From contig JAHLFT010000024.1 of assembly GCA_018883635.1 (NCBI GenBank), forward strand, positions 1 to 38,509: a DNA stretch of 38,509 nt, written 5' to 3'. Source of the stretch: Candidatus Lactobacillus pullistercoris. GTDB lineage: Bacteria; Bacillota; Bacilli; Lactobacillales; Lactobacillaceae. The notes beneath the pieces were generated by a model. It saw only the letters and a program-made list of their open reading frames with translations. It searched no databases and had not been told where the DNA came from. Made by a program: the position numbers and the translations under genes. This document shows positions 17,207-26,005 of the stretch, one piece after another. Every line of letters begins with the position of its first letter. The stretch's first letter is position 1.

Positions 17207-18130
17207 TTATTTGCTCTCCATTAATTCATTAACTTCGTTTACCGTTGGAATTGAAGGTTGTGCTCCTAATCTTTGAACCGCAATAGAGGAGGCACGACTC
17301 GCAAATATAGCTGCTTGCTCAATATTTGAAAAGTCATTTTTTAATTTACTTGCCAAATATCCAATAAAAGTATCCCCTGCTCCCGTCGTATCAGTTGCTT
17401 GGACTTTAAATGGTGGAACTAGCTTTTCAATTTTTGAAGTAGAAATATACGAGCCTTTATCACCATATGTAATTACGACGTTAGGAATCCCCAGTTCGTG
17501 TAATTTAGCAGCATTATTCTTTAAATTATGTTCATTATTAATTGGAATTCCAGTGATTACGGCACTTTCAGTTTCATTGGGAGTGATTAAATCAGTAAGT
17601 TCTAATAATTGGACAGGTATGTCACTGATAGCTGGGGCAGGATTTAAAATTGTTACTGCACCCTGTTTTTTAGCAATTCTAAAAGCAGTGATTGTCGCTT
17701 CAAGCGGTGTTTCAAACTGAGCAATAACAGCATCTATATCACCAATTAAATCACTGGCTGCTGTTACATCTGTACTATTTAACAAATAATTTGCACCATG
17801 ATCAATAATAATATTATTTTGACCATTTTCATTTAAAGTAATATAAGCGTGCCCAGTATCTTCACCAGTTGTAGTTTCAACGTAATCTGTTGATACACCA
17901 TAACTTTTAAGTTGCTTCATCATGAATTCGCCAAAGCTATCTTCACCTATTCGGCTGATAAATTTAACATCAGCTCCACTTTTAGCTGCCGCAATTGCTT
18001 GATTAGCTCCTTTTCCACCACCAGCAATTGTTACTTCTGAAGCATTAATAGTTTCTCCAGGCTTTGGAAAATCTTTAACATGTAAAGTTGTATCTACATT
18101 ACTAGAGCCAATAACCTCTATTTTTTTCAT
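17207..18130 (-). CDS. rbsK: Ribokinase
   Basis: The 307-residue PfkB-family kinase phosphorylates ribose at O5. It has the N-terminal GSSNVDTTLHV, GGGKGANQAIAAAKSG substrate motif, VILNPAPA-like VTILNPAPAI, TPNETE, and the C-terminal anion-hole DTTGAGDTFIG with the catalytic Asp. The start ATG follows AAAGAGG. It is co-transcribed with rpiA. No ribose transporter or rbsD gene lies beside it, unlike typical rbs operons, which suggests that its ribose comes from nucleosides or from a transporter encoded elsewhere. Confidence 0.96.
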   Translation of the reverse strand: MKKIEVIGSSNVDTTLHVKDFPKPGETINASEVTIAGGGKGANQAIAAAKSGADVKFISRIGEDSFGEFMMKQLKSYGVSTDYVETTTGEDTGHAYITLNENGQNNIIIDHGANYLLNSTDVTAASDLIGDIDAVIAQFETPLEATITAFRIAKKQGAVTILNPAPAISDIPVQLLELTDLITPNETESAVITGIPINNEHNLKNNAAKLHELGIPNVVITYGDKGSYISTSKIEKLVPPFKVQATDTTGAGDTFIGYLASKLKNDFSNIEQAAIFASRASSIAVQRLGAQPSIPTVNEVNELMESK

Positions 18131-18168
18131 ACCTGTGCCTCTTTAAAAAACAATATAATTACTAGTTA

Positions 18169-18174
18169 ATTATA
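18169..18174 (-). promoter_or_regulatory. Likely -10 box of the rbsK-rpiA operon
   Basis: Perfect minus-strand TATAAT, 39 bases before the rbsK start, placed just beyond the dps terminator. No convincing -35 was found. Confidence 0.35.
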
Positions 18175-18178
18175 TCAA

Positions 18179-18203
18179 AAAAAGCACTTCTAAAAGTGCT
18201 TTT
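18179..18203 (-). terminator. Terminator downstream of dps
   Basis: AAAGCACTT (18181-18189) pairs with AAGTGCTTT (18194-18202) around a 4-base loop, with a T-run on the minus strand. Confidence 0.8.
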
Positions 18204-18219
18204 AAAATCAAAACGTAAT

Positions 18220-18687
18220 TTATTGATCAATTTCTGGTGCACTGCCGATTTCCGCTGACATCATCCAAATCCGTTTTTCAACTTCAGTATGGAATTCAAT
18301 TAACATATCGTTAGTTGAGTCATCGCCTTCTTCAGCACTGACTTCAATCCCTTTTTCATATAATTTATCAAGGTAATGGTAACCATCAACAATTTTGGCA
18401 TAGCGTTCGTCAATTGATTCATCCCAGTTACCTTTTTCATCCTTAATCTTTGTTTTTTCAGCTATTTCACTTAAAGTTGAAACAGGAGAGCCATCAAGCG
18501 TAACTAATCTTTCGGCAACATGGTCAAGTTGATTTGCCAATTCTGCCATCACATCATCTAAATATGGATGCAATTTTAAGAAACGACTACCACGCATATA
18601 CCAGTGGTGTTGATTAACAACCATATGCATTTGAATTAAATCAGCTACTAATTGATTTAAAGTTTCTTTAGTCTTTGGATATTTCAT
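18220..18687 (-). CDS. dps: Dps-family ferritin-like DNA-protection / iron-storage protein
   Basis: The 155-residue protein is predicted to be a four-helix bundle. The inter-subunit ferroxidase motif MVVNQHHWYMRG and DDVMAELANQLDHVAERLVTLDG are present, as in Dps proteins that form 12-mers, oxidise Fe2+ with H2O2 and shield DNA. The N-terminus is short (MKYPKTKETLNQ), so a DNA-binding tail is largely absent, which leaves iron detoxification as the likelier role. It has its own terminator and is monocistronic. Confidence 0.93.
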   Translation of the reverse strand: MKYPKTKETLNQLVADLIQMHMVVNQHHWYMRGSRFLKLHPYLDDVMAELANQLDHVAERLVTLDGSPVSTLSEIAEKTKIKDEKGNWDESIDERYAKIVDGYHYLDKLYEKGIEVSAEEGDDSTNDMLIEFHTEVEKRIWMMSAEIGSAPEIDQ

Positions 18688-18766
18688 ATTTAATCTCCTT
18701 TGCTACTAAATATCATTTAAGTTCATCTTAACAAGAAAGCGCTTTTCATGCTAGTTAAACGCTTTT

Positions 18767-19675
18767 TTAGTATTTATCTTTAATTTTAAAGATTTCACCT
18801 AATTTTGCCCATCCCCAGCGGTCTGGTAAGTTCTTTTGCCATTCACTCAATTTTTTATTAGTATACCGGCGTATTTCTTTTGTTTGCCCCATTTTTTCTA
18901 ATAGTTTGGCTAAATCATTTGAGCGAGATAATAAACGAAATTCACTCAAACTTTCTTTAAGAAAAGCAGCATCAACTTGCTTTAATTTTAAGTTACCATA
19001 ACGATCAAATTGATATCCGCCCCACATATGCTGTTTAATCGGTGCTAATTGTTGACTATCAACGTAACATAGTTTACCTACCATCCTGTGGCTAGCGGTA
19101 ATTCCCAAAGTTACGGGATCATAAATATCAACATAATTAAATATTTTCTGTCTCATTTTACTTACTCGGCTCCGCTGTTTTTGATTTAACAAAAGCCAAA
19201 TATTTGTGCCTTCATATAAATATGCACCAGCAATAAAATCAGGATGATGACAATTAGCTAGGGCATATTGCGCATTAATTGAACCAAGTGAGTGGCCATA
19301 GATATATATTCTTTCACCAGTATATTTTAGAATTATCCGATTTAATAATTTTGCTGCTGACTTTAGTTGACTAGGAATCCTTCTTTCATCAGATAACAGA
19401 GCTACTAAAATCGGTAAGTTAGTTTTTAGCCACTCATCATGCCAGGTGGTCGGATTACCTTTTACAATGCCATAGGAACCTTTAAATAAAACCGTTATTT
19501 CATTGGAATTAGAAATGACAAATGCGCGTAAGCCATCATTTTCATACACTGATTCTGTCATAATTCCAATTGGTAAATTATCAATTGTCACTCTTTGTCC
19601 TAAAGTTAAATTCTCATATGATTTTTTAGTTAATTCCACTCTTTGTTGATCAGTCAACTGTTTATTAATGTCCAT
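18767..19675 (-). CDS. Lipase-like alpha/beta-hydrolase, uncharacterised
   Basis: The 302-residue protein has no signal peptide and contains IYIYGHSLGSINAQYAL, a nucleophile elbow of the G-x-S-x-G type, followed by YVDIYDPVTLG, where a catalytic Asp would be expected, and HMWGGYQFD, which may supply the His. This layout resembles DUF2974/class 3 lipase-like proteins common in lactobacilli. The substrate is unknown. The ribosome site is weak (GCGAGAAA), and it starts just after the amino-acid ABC operon terminator. Confidence 0.75.
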   Translation of the reverse strand: MDINKQLTDQQRVELTKKSYENLTLGQRVTIDNLPIGIMTESVYENDGLRAFVISNSNEITVLFKGSYGIVKGNPTTWHDEWLKTNLPILVALLSDERRIPSQLKSAAKLLNRIILKYTGERIYIYGHSLGSINAQYALANCHHPDFIAGAYLYEGTNIWLLLNQKQRSRVSKMRQKIFNYVDIYDPVTLGITASHRMVGKLCYVDSQQLAPIKQHMWGGYQFDRYGNLKLKQVDAAFLKESLSEFRLLSRSNDLAKLLEKMGQTKEIRRYTNKKLSEWQKNLPDRWGWAKLGEIFKIKDKY

Positions 19676-19684
19676 AATTTTTCT

Positions 19685-19732
19685 CGCAAAAAAATACTAA
19701 CTACAGTTAATTTTATCATGTAGTTAGTATTT
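19685..19732 (-). terminator. Terminator of the amino-acid ABC operon
   Basis: A perfect 14-base stem, 19692-19705 with 19719-19732, has a 13-base loop and a T-run on the minus strand. Confidence 0.9.
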
Positions 19733-19743
19733 AAAATAATATC

Positions 19744-20403
19744 TTAATCTGTATCAAAACGTCGCTGCAAATGACTAGCAAACATTGACAAACAGAAGCA
19801 AACAATAAAGTACATTATCGCAATAATGACATACATTGGAATTAAATAAGTCGTGTTTTGACTGTAAATAATCTGTGCATGATATAAAAGTTCAGGTAAA
19901 ACAATGATTGTTGCTAGTGACGTATCCTTAACCAATGAAACAAATTGTGACAATAGTGCTGGAATCATATTATGAAGAGCCTGCGGCATTACCACGTGAT
20001 ACATTGCTTGACCAAACGTCATCCCGTTTGAACGTGCACCTTCCATTTGTCCTGGATCAATTGAAGAAATTCCACTACGAACAATTTCGGCTAGCATCGC
20101 CCCTTCAAAGATAACCAAAGCAATTATCGACGCAGTTGTCGGGTTAGTAATAATTCCTAATTGTGGCAAGCCAAAATATGTAAAGAAAATAATCAACAGT
20201 AAAGGTAAATTACGAATAATATCAATAATAAAGCCAACGATTGCTGAAACATACTTAATCTTCATATATCTAATTAAGCCAAAAATCAGTCCCAACACAA
20301 AACTCAAAATAATAGAAATTAGTGAAACGTAAATTGTAACCCAAAGTCCTTGCAACAGGAATCTAACATCAATCCACGAATATGCATGAATAAAAGTTTC
20401 CAT
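19744..20403 (-). CDS. Polar amino-acid ABC transporter permease (second)
   Basis: The 219-residue HisMQ-type permease has about five membrane helices and the cytoplasmic EAA loop VRSGISSIDPGQMEGARSNG followed by PQALHNMIPALLSQFVSLVKDTSLA, which docks on the ATPase. Together with the neighbouring permease it forms the membrane channel. It is the last gene of the T-box-led operon ATPase - binding protein - permease - permease, 17 bases after its partner, and is followed by a strong terminator. Confidence 0.92.
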   Translation of the reverse strand: METFIHAYSWIDVRFLLQGLWVTIYVSLISIILSFVLGLIFGLIRYMKIKYVSAIVGFIIDIIRNLPLLLIIFFTYFGLPQLGIITNPTTASIIALVIFEGAMLAEIVRSGISSIDPGQMEGARSNGMTFGQAMYHVVMPQALHNMIPALLSQFVSLVKDTSLATIIVLPELLYHAQIIYSQNTTYLIPMYVIIAIMYFIVCFCLSMFASHLQRRFDTD

Positions 20404-20420
20404 TTTTCTTCCTTTCTAGC

Positions 20421-21062
20421 TTAATTTGAGAGTTTCTTTTCTAAATGACGCATGTAGTAGCTCAATGGAAGAGTTAATACTAGGTAAAATAAACCAACAA
20501 CTACATATGTATCAATTGTTTGAAAGGAAGCAAACGCAATTAATTGAGCTTGATACATTAAATCAAATCCTGCAACAAAGGCTAAAACTGAAGAGTTTTT
20601 TATTAAATTAACAAATTGGTTTCCTAAAGGTGGAATCACAATCTTCAGTGCTTGCGGCAAAATAACATAGCGCATTGCCTGAATATAAGTCATCCCATTT
20701 GAACGCGCACCTTCCATTTGCCCATCACCAATTGAATTAATCCCTGAACGTACAGTTTCAGCGATAAAAGCTGAGGTATATAAAGTAAGGCCAATTGTTC
20801 CGGCTTGAAAACCAGATAAACGAACTAAGAATCGTGGCACAATCAAATAAAAGATCATTACGATTACTAGTAAAGGAATATTTCTAAAAATTTCAATATA
20901 GATATGAGCGATAATTCTACCTATTTTAGGAGGAGCAACTTCTAATAAGGCAAAAATGACGCCTAAGATTAAACTAAAAATTAATGCAATAACGCTACAT
21001 AAAATTGTGTTCCAAAAACCTGTTAAGAAGCTGGACCAATTATTAGTAAGAATTTGCCACAT
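20421..21062 (-). CDS. Polar amino-acid ABC transporter permease (first)
   Basis: The 213-residue HisMQ-type permease has an EAA loop almost identical to that of its partner (VRSGINSIGDGQMEGARSNG, then PQALKIVIPPLGNQFVNLIKNSS). Its ATG overlaps the stop codon of the binding-protein gene by one base (TAATG), so translation is coupled. It forms a heterodimeric channel with the product of 19744-20403. Confidence 0.93.
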   Translation of the reverse strand: MWQILTNNWSSFLTGFWNTILCSVIALIFSLILGVIFALLEVAPPKIGRIIAHIYIEIFRNIPLLVIVMIFYLIVPRFLVRLSGFQAGTIGLTLYTSAFIAETVRSGINSIGDGQMEGARSNGMTYIQAMRYVILPQALKIVIPPLGNQFVNLIKNSSVLAFVAGFDLMYQAQLIAFASFQTIDTYVVVGLFYLVLTLPLSYYMRHLEKKLSN

Positions 21063-21880
21063 TATTTCAACATCTCCTTAACATTAAATCCTGGAATCCC
21101 CTTAAACCATTTATTAATTAAACGGTTATAAGTACCATTTTCTTCTAATTCCTTTAAGGCCTTATTCAAATGATCAACCATTTGTGTCTGTCCTTTATCA
21201 ACAGCAATTCCGTATGGTGCATATGCATAAACTCCGCCTACTAATTTGTAGCCTGGATTTTCTTGTGCAATTCCGGCAAGCAAACCATTATCAGTTGTCA
21301 AAGCAACACCTTGTTTTGCTTTTAATGCTGACATTGCTTGACCATAATCATCAAACTGAAGAATACGTGCCTTAGGAGCAAATTTATGAACATCATCAAC
21401 AGCTGTAGTCCCTTTAACTGCTAAAACTGTTTTGTCATTCAGCTGGCGAACATCTTTTATTTTACTGTCATCTGGAACGAGCAACGATGAACCTGCTGGG
21501 AAGTATGGTTTTGTAAAATCAACTTGCTTTTCACGTTCTTTAGTAATGGTCATTGTGGCCAAAACAACATCAATATTATGATTCTTAAGTAACGGAATTC
21601 TAGTATTAGCTGTTGTAGTTAAAAAATCAGCATGAGCATTTTTCCCAAGCATTTGTTTAGTTAAAGCTTGTGCTAAATCAACTTCAAAGCCTTCGATTTT
21701 GCCTGTTCTAATATTGGTTAATCCGAATAGCCGTGTATCAGCTCTTATTCCCCAGGTAATTGATTTACTCTGCTTAACTTCTTTATAAGTATTGTCATTT
21801 GCAGATGAACAACCTGTTAAAGTAAAAATTAATCCAATTCCTAAAGCTAATAGAAATATCTGTTTAATTTTTTTCATCAT
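21062..21880 (-). CDS. glnH: Amino-acid ABC transporter substrate-binding lipoprotein
   Basis: The 272-residue protein has a type II signal peptide with lipobox LTGCSS (Cys about 24), so it is anchored to the outer face of the membrane. The mature part is the SBP family 3 fold: SITWGIRADTRLFGL, KIEGFEVDLAQALTKQML, RIPLLKNHNIDVVLATMTIT and REKQVDFTKPYF. By family it would be called glutamine-binding, but the family also covers Lys, Arg, His, Cys and Glu. The T-box leader of this operon reads best as lysine, so the specificity in the usual name should be doubted. Confidence 0.92.
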   Translation of the reverse strand: MMKKIKQIFLLALGIGLIFTLTGCSSANDNTYKEVKQSKSITWGIRADTRLFGLTNIRTGKIEGFEVDLAQALTKQMLGKNAHADFLTTTANTRIPLLKNHNIDVVLATMTITKEREKQVDFTKPYFPAGSSLLVPDDSKIKDVRQLNDKTVLAVKGTTAVDDVHKFAPKARILQFDDYGQAMSALKAKQGVALTTDNGLLAGIAQENPGYKLVGGVYAYAPYGIAVDKGQTQMVDHLNKALKELEENGTYNRLINKWFKGIPGFNVKEMLK

Positions 21881-21889
21881 ATTAGCCCC

Positions 21890-22630
21890 TTAATCTTTTG
21901 TAATAACTTTACTTAAAAATTCACGGGCACGTTCAGAATCTGGATGAGCAAAAAATTCTTCAGGCTTTCGGTCCTCTACAACTTTTCCTTGCTCAAAGAA
22001 AAGCAAACGGTTACTTACTTCACGAGCAAATCCCATTTCGTGAGTAACTACAACCATCGTAATTCCTTGCTCAGCAACATAACGCATTACATCAAGAACA
22101 TCTTGAATCATTTCAGGATCTAATGCACTAGTTGGCTCATCAAACAAGATAACTTTAGGATTCATTGCTAAAGATCTAGCAATTGCAACTCTTTGTTTTT
22201 GACCACCAGACAATTGGCGTGGATAAGAATTAATTTTATCTGCCATGCCAACTTTTTCGAGATATTGCATTGCCAATTTTTTGTTTTCATCATCTGGGCG
22301 TTTCAAAACAATTTTAGGTGCCAAAGTAACATTTTCCAAAACTGTGTGATTATCGTATAAATTGAAGCGTTGGAAAACCATGCCCACATTCTTTCGAATT
22401 TTATTAATATCGGTTTTTTTATCAGCTAAGTCATAACCTGTAACTAATAATTGACCACTATTAATTTTTTCAAGCCCGTTCATAGTTCTGATTAAAGTAC
22501 TTTTACCAGAACCAGATGGACCAATAATCGAAACAACTTCACCTTCATTAATTTTTAAATTAATATCTTTTAACGCATGAAATTTACCGTAATACTTATC
22601 CACATGCTTAAATTCAATAATTGGTGTCAT
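21890..22630 (-). CDS. glnQ: Amino-acid ABC transporter ATP-binding protein
   Basis: The 246-residue ATPase has Walker [11 protein letters not shown]-loop [17 protein letters not shown], signature [14 protein letters not shown], Walker [14 protein letters not shown] and the switch His in VVTHEMGFA. It is of GlnQ/HisP type and powers uptake with the two permeases downstream. It is the first gene of the operon; the start ATG follows GGAAGGTAGG. A leader of about 500 bases with a T-box element precedes it. Confidence 0.95.
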   Translation of the reverse strand: MTPIIEFKHVDKYYGKFHALKDINLKINEGEVVSIIGPSGSGKSTLIRTMNGLEKINSGQLLVTGYDLADKKTDINKIRKNVGMVFQRFNLYDNHTVLENVTLAPKIVLKRPDDENKKLAMQYLEKVGMADKINSYPRQLSGGQKQRVAIARSLAMNPKVILFDEPTSALDPEMIQDVLDVMRYVAEQGITMVVVTHEMGFAREVSNRLLFFEQGKVVEDRKPEEFFAHPDSERAREFLSKVITKD

Positions 22631-22800
22631 GGTTCCTACCTTCCTTTCAAAAAATATAACACTATTATTTTACCTTTTTCATAAGCAAAACTAAATACCT
22701 CAATTTAGCAATTCTGATACATTATTTAATCAGCTCATAAAGTTCATTCGGCTTTTAAGAGATATTTTATTTTTTGCCATCTATATGAACTAAATTTACG

Positions 22801-22827
22801 GGATTTTACGAATTTTACTTAAAATCC
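22801..22827. repeat. Inverted repeat between the T-box terminator and glnQ
   Basis: GGATTTTA (22801-22808) and TAAAATCC (22820-22827) form an 8-base hairpin in the 220-base stretch between the T-box terminator and glnQ. Apart from this and the glnQ ribosome site, I see nothing recognisable in 22631-22850. Confidence 0.4.
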
Positions 22828-22850
22828 TACCCTATTATCATCTAAAGGCA

Positions 22851-23115
22851 AAGAAAAAAGCCTTTCATCTCCTTAATACAGGGACGAAAGACTTTCCGCG
22901 GTACCACCCACATTGTCTAAATTAAAATAGACCAACTCTTGAAGCACAATCATGCTTCACCGGTGTGATAACGTGTCGGATACGTCTCAACCTACTTTAA
23001 TGAATCTTATTTCGGTGAGCTGCTAAAAGTGTTTTTCAATAATTCAGGGTCTACTAACTTTTCACTACCGTTAGTTCACTGCTAAGAATAAATTATCTAC
23101 TCGTCTTTTTCATTG
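22851..23115 (-). ncRNA. T-box leader of the amino-acid ABC operon; specifier best read as AAA (lysine)
   Basis: The conserved T-box core GGGTGGTACCGCG lies at 22909-22897, followed by the terminator stem (22894-22880 with 22873-22858) and a T-run, and the competing antiterminator segment GTCCCT. Stem I can be folded: AAAAG (23109-23105) with CUUUU (23029-23025), the AGUA loop-E strand at 23101-23098, GAUAAUU/AAUUAUU above it, and the AGUGA bulge at 23080-23076. The specifier loop reads GAAAAACA (23037-23030), so the codon after the conserved GAA is AAA (Lys). The T-box bulge UGGU pairs with a tRNA ending ACCA, i.e. discriminator A, as in tRNA-Lys. Uncharged tRNA would favour antitermination and transporter expression. 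Confidence 0.88.
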
Positions 23116-23133
23116 CCTTTAAATTGTTTACTA

Positions 23134-23163
23134 TATTTAACAGTATTTTCTATTAAAAAGCAA
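23134..23163 (-). promoter_or_regulatory. Promoter of the T-box/ABC transcript
   Basis: Minus-strand TTGCTT (23163-23158), an 18-base spacer ending TGT, and TAAATA (23139-23134). Transcription would start about 15-20 bases before T-box stem I, which fits the leader. Confidence 0.5.
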
Positions 23164-23255
23164 GATAAATTTTGCTCAACTATAAATTTAGCCTGTTAAT
23201 ATTTGGAAAATAGCTTAAAATATTTATGAATATATAAAAAACAAAGGAGTTCATG

Positions 23256-23888
23256 ATGGGAAAACTTGATAAACCAGTTGTTATTGGAATTGCTGGTGGG
23301 TCCGGAAGTGGAAAAACAACTATTGCCCACGAAATTGCAGATGAAATTCATGATGACGACCATATTATCATAATAACTCAAGATTCTTATTATAAAGATA
23401 ATACTGGTGTTCCGATGGAAACAAGGATGAAAATTAACTATGATCATCCAGATGCTTTTGATATGCCGCTTTTAGAAGCACAAATCAATCAACTTCTCCA
23501 TCGCAAACCGGTAGAAATGCCAACATATGATTTTACAGCTCATACCAGAAGTGACAAGACCATTCATATTGAACCTGCTGATATTATTATTCTTGAAGGA
23601 ATTCTTGTCTTATCAAGCGAAGCGATTCGAGATTTAATGGATATTAAAGTTTATGTTGACACAGATGATGATATTCGCTTTATAAGAAGACTTCAGCGCG
23701 ATATGAAAGAACGCGGTCGTTCACTAGATTCTGTTATCAATCAATATTTATTAACGGTGAAGCCAATGTACCATCAATTCATTGAACCAACTAAACGTTA
23801 TGCAGACATCATTGTTCCAGAAGGCGGAGAAAATGATGTTGCAATTGATATGTTAACTACAAAGGTTCGTTCTGTTTTAAATAAATAA
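23256..23888 (+). CDS. udk: Uridine kinase
   Basis: Two adjacent ATGs exist; the second (23256) is six bases after GGAG and is preferred, giving 210 residues. The enzyme phosphorylates uridine and cytidine to UMP and CMP. Its P-loop [22 protein letters not shown], the NYDHPDAFD and [12 protein letters not shown] base-binding regions, and [14 protein letters not shown] lid are present. It is alone between the T-box promoter (divergent) and a convergent terminator. It adds to the window's salvage enzymes. Confidence 0.95.
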   Translation: MGKLDKPVVIGIAGGSGSGKTTIAHEIADEIHDDDHIIIITQDSYYKDNTGVPMETRMKINYDHPDAFDMPLLEAQINQLLHRKPVEMPTYDFTAHTRSDKTIHIEPADIIILEGILVLSSEAIRDLMDIKVYVDTDDDIRFIRRLQRDMKERGRSLDSVINQYLLTVKPMYHQFIEPTKRYADIIVPEGGENDVAIDMLTTKVRSVLNK

Positions 23889-23893
23889 AAGCA

Positions 23894-23938
23894 AATAAAG
23901 TGAGTGAGAAATAATTTTCCCACCCACTTTATTTTTAT
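23894..23938. terminator. Bidirectional terminator between udk and the MFS gene
   Basis: AATAAAGTG (23894-23902) pairs with CACTTTATT (23925-23933), extended inward by GTG/CAC and GAA/TTC, and followed by T-runs. Confidence 0.8.
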
Positions 23939-23951
23939 CAAAATATTCAGT

Positions 23952-25340
23952 TTAAGATTCTTCTTGTGCTTGTTCTTGTTCGTGACTGCTTTCCAAGATA
24001 CGGTTATACTTCTTTGCAAAATTGATCAACAACAATACACTGGCAATGACATAAATGACTGCTGCAATATAGTATGCATTCGCATAACCATCAGTCGTGT
24101 TGAATAGATATAAACCAGTGAATAAGCCATCAATTACTCCGACAACGGCATAAGCAATTTGGACTACCCCAGTAAAGGCTGGCCGCAAGTCCTTGTCAAC
24201 AATTACCATCTGTACTTCTTGTTGAATAGGCATTGTTGCGTTGGCAAGACCAGTTCTCAAGAAGAGAAGAATTCCTACTATTACAAATAAGAACATGCCA
24301 CTTCTTAAATGACGACCGTTAGCTAATAAAAGCATAACTGGAACACAAGTTAATGTACCTGCAGCGACAGAAACAATCGCACCCATCTTCTTTTCTAAGA
24401 AGGGGGCAAAGAAATATCCAATTAACATCGCTGCTTGAACAAATGTATTAATCGTTGAAGTGATATCACGCGGAATATGTAAGTAATTGTTCAAATAAAT
24501 TGGAACATAAACTGCTACTAGCCGCGCACCTAATTGAATTCCAGCAATATACATAATCCACATTATTGTCTTTTTATTAAGTAATTTTTTATACATTGCG
24601 ATTTTATCTGCAGCAGTTTTATGGTTTTCACTAGCCTCAGAACGATAATCTCTAGGTATATCATGAATAAACAAGGCTAAAATAAATGCGAGCATCGTGA
24701 CAGCTGCGGTGATTACAAGTAAAATTCGATATGAATTTGTATAATTTGCCAAAATATTACCATGCATTAATTCTGGTTGTGCTGATAAAACAGAAGCTTC
24801 CTTATAGCTGACTTTTTGTAGCATGCTGAAGAACCAAATAATTGCCTTACCACCCAAGAATGTACAAATTGTTTGTGTAATCAAGTTAACAATCATAACA
24901 GTTGAAAACATCTTGGTTCTTATTTTTCCTGGAACATATGATGTCCACATTAATGGATACATTAAATCGTAGACTCCAATTGCAGTCCAGGATATTGTGT
25001 AAGCAAACATGATGATCAATTCATTTTTGGTGATACAAGTCATCGCCATAAAAATAGCCGTCATCGGCGGCAAAATCAGCAAAATTTTCCGATACCCTAA
25101 TTTATGCACCGTTGCAATCATTAGTGACATTAAAATAGCTGTTGCTGCGTTAAAAATATTTAAACTAGAAATCAATTGCGGAGCAACAATCTTGTAATAT
25201 GATAAAGCGGCATCATTGGTAATCCCGGTAACTGCTCCTAAAATTCCGTAAATGCACAAATATATCATTACATTACGTTTATATCGAGGATTCCAATTTT
25301 TTATCGCTTGCGCTTCTTCCTCTTTCTCTTTACTTGCCAA
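23952..25340 (-). CDS. MFS transporter
   Basis: The 462-residue protein has about twelve membrane helices, a charged N-terminus (MASKEKEEEAQ), a hydrophilic mid-loop (RDYRSEASENHKTAADK) and an acidic C-terminal tail (HEQEQAQEES). I do not recognise a specific substrate family. It lies 85 bases downstream of the TPP-riboswitch-controlled ykoE in the same direction, without a strong terminator between. It may therefore be partly under thiamine control, but a TTGACA box upstream suggests that it also has its own promoter. Confidence 0.85.
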   Translation of the reverse strand: MASKEKEEEAQAIKNWNPRYKRNVMIYLCIYGILGAVTGITNDAALSYYKIVAPQLISSLNIFNAATAILMSLMIATVHKLGYRKILLILPPMTAIFMAMTCITKNELIIMFAYTISWTAIGVYDLMYPLMWTSYVPGKIRTKMFSTVMIVNLITQTICTFLGGKAIIWFFSMLQKVSYKEASVLSAQPELMHGNILANYTNSYRILLVITAAVTMLAFILALFIHDIPRDYRSEASENHKTAADKIAMYKKLLNKKTIMWIMYIAGIQLGARLVAVYVPIYLNNYLHIPRDITSTINTFVQAAMLIGYFFAPFLEKKMGAIVSVAAGTLTCVPVMLLLANGRHLRSGMFLFVIVGILLFLRTGLANATMPIQQEVQMVIVDKDLRPAFTGVVQIAYAVVGVIDGLFTGLYLFNTTDGYANAYYIAAVIYVIASVLLLINFAKKYNRILESSHEQEQAQEES

Positions 25341-25376
25341 AATAAACTCCCTTCGTTTTTATGCAAGAAGTGAAAA

Positions 25377-25404
25377 CTTTTACTTTTATTTTAGCACTTG
25401 TCAA
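25377..25404 (-). promoter_or_regulatory. Possible promoter of the MFS gene
   Basis: Perfect minus-strand TTGACA (25404-25399), 16-base spacer and a weak TAAAAG (25382-25377). Confidence 0.35.
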
Positions 25405-25425
25405 AAAACAATAGGTTTATTAACT

Positions 25426-26004
25426 TTATCTTATTTCTGGTTTTAGAATTTCATCAAAAAGATTAGTTATCAATTTTACTAATACGCCATCAAAAATTAG
25501 GGCAGAAATAATACCTGCAATTAGCATAATAATCTGCAATTTAACTGAATATTTGTACCAGCCATATAAAAAATATTGTGGGATATAAGCACCTAAACTA
25601 GCAAAAAATGCTCCTGTCAAAATGCTGGGCCAAGAAAATTTTTCATAGCGACTTTTTTTAGGGAAAAAGCCAATTTCATTTGTCGCACCTTGAATTAATC
25701 CTTCTAAAATGGTGAGGATTCCCCACTGTCCACCTACAAGCATTTCAATAAAAGCAGCCAAAGTTTCACCTAAAGTTCCTGAGCCCGGCGTTGGAACAAA
25801 GTACATTGCAAGTGGGGCTGCCATAAACCATAGACCAGAAAAGACCATATCCATTACAGGAGCATATCCTGACGGCAATAAAATAAACTTGGTCAAATTG
25901 TAGAGATTATTAAAACCAAAAGTATAAATAATCCCCATAATAATACCAATTAAGGCAATTAAAATAATGGCTTTAACATCCCATTTTGAACTTCTTTTAA
26001 ACAT
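25426..26004 (-). CDS. ykoE: YkoE-type ECF S component (thiamine precursor uptake)
   Basis: The 192-residue protein has about five to six membrane helices with the YkoE-like features FGFNNLYNLTKFIL, GLWFMAAPLAMYFVPTPGSGTLGE and EGLIQGATNEIGFF. YkoE is the substrate-binding membrane subunit of a hydroxymethylpyrimidine/thiamine ECF transporter. In Bacillus it works with ATPase YkoD and permease YkoC; neither is adjacent here. A TPP riboswitch directly upstream supports the thiamine role. The ribosome site AGGAG lies seven bases before the ATG and is part of a hairpin. Confidence 0.88.
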   Translation of the reverse strand: MFKRSSKWDVKAIILIALIGIIMGIIYTFGFNNLYNLTKFILLPSGYAPVMDMVFSGLWFMAAPLAMYFVPTPGSGTLGETLAAFIEMLVGGQWGILTILEGLIQGATNEIGFFPKKSRYEKFSWPSILTGAFFASLGAYIPQYFLYGWYKYSVKLQIIMLIAGIISALIFDGVLVKLITNLFDEILKPEIR

Positions 26005-26005
26005 A

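Noticed and set aside
18729-18766. Possible terminator downstream of the lipase-like gene (AAAGCG...CGCTTT)
   Set aside because: Only six pairs with an 18-base loop; too weak to list.
23025-23037. Asparagine (AAC) as T-box specifier
   Set aside because: It needs a one-base offset from the conserved GAA, and tRNA-Asn normally has discriminator G, which does not fit the UGGU bulge.
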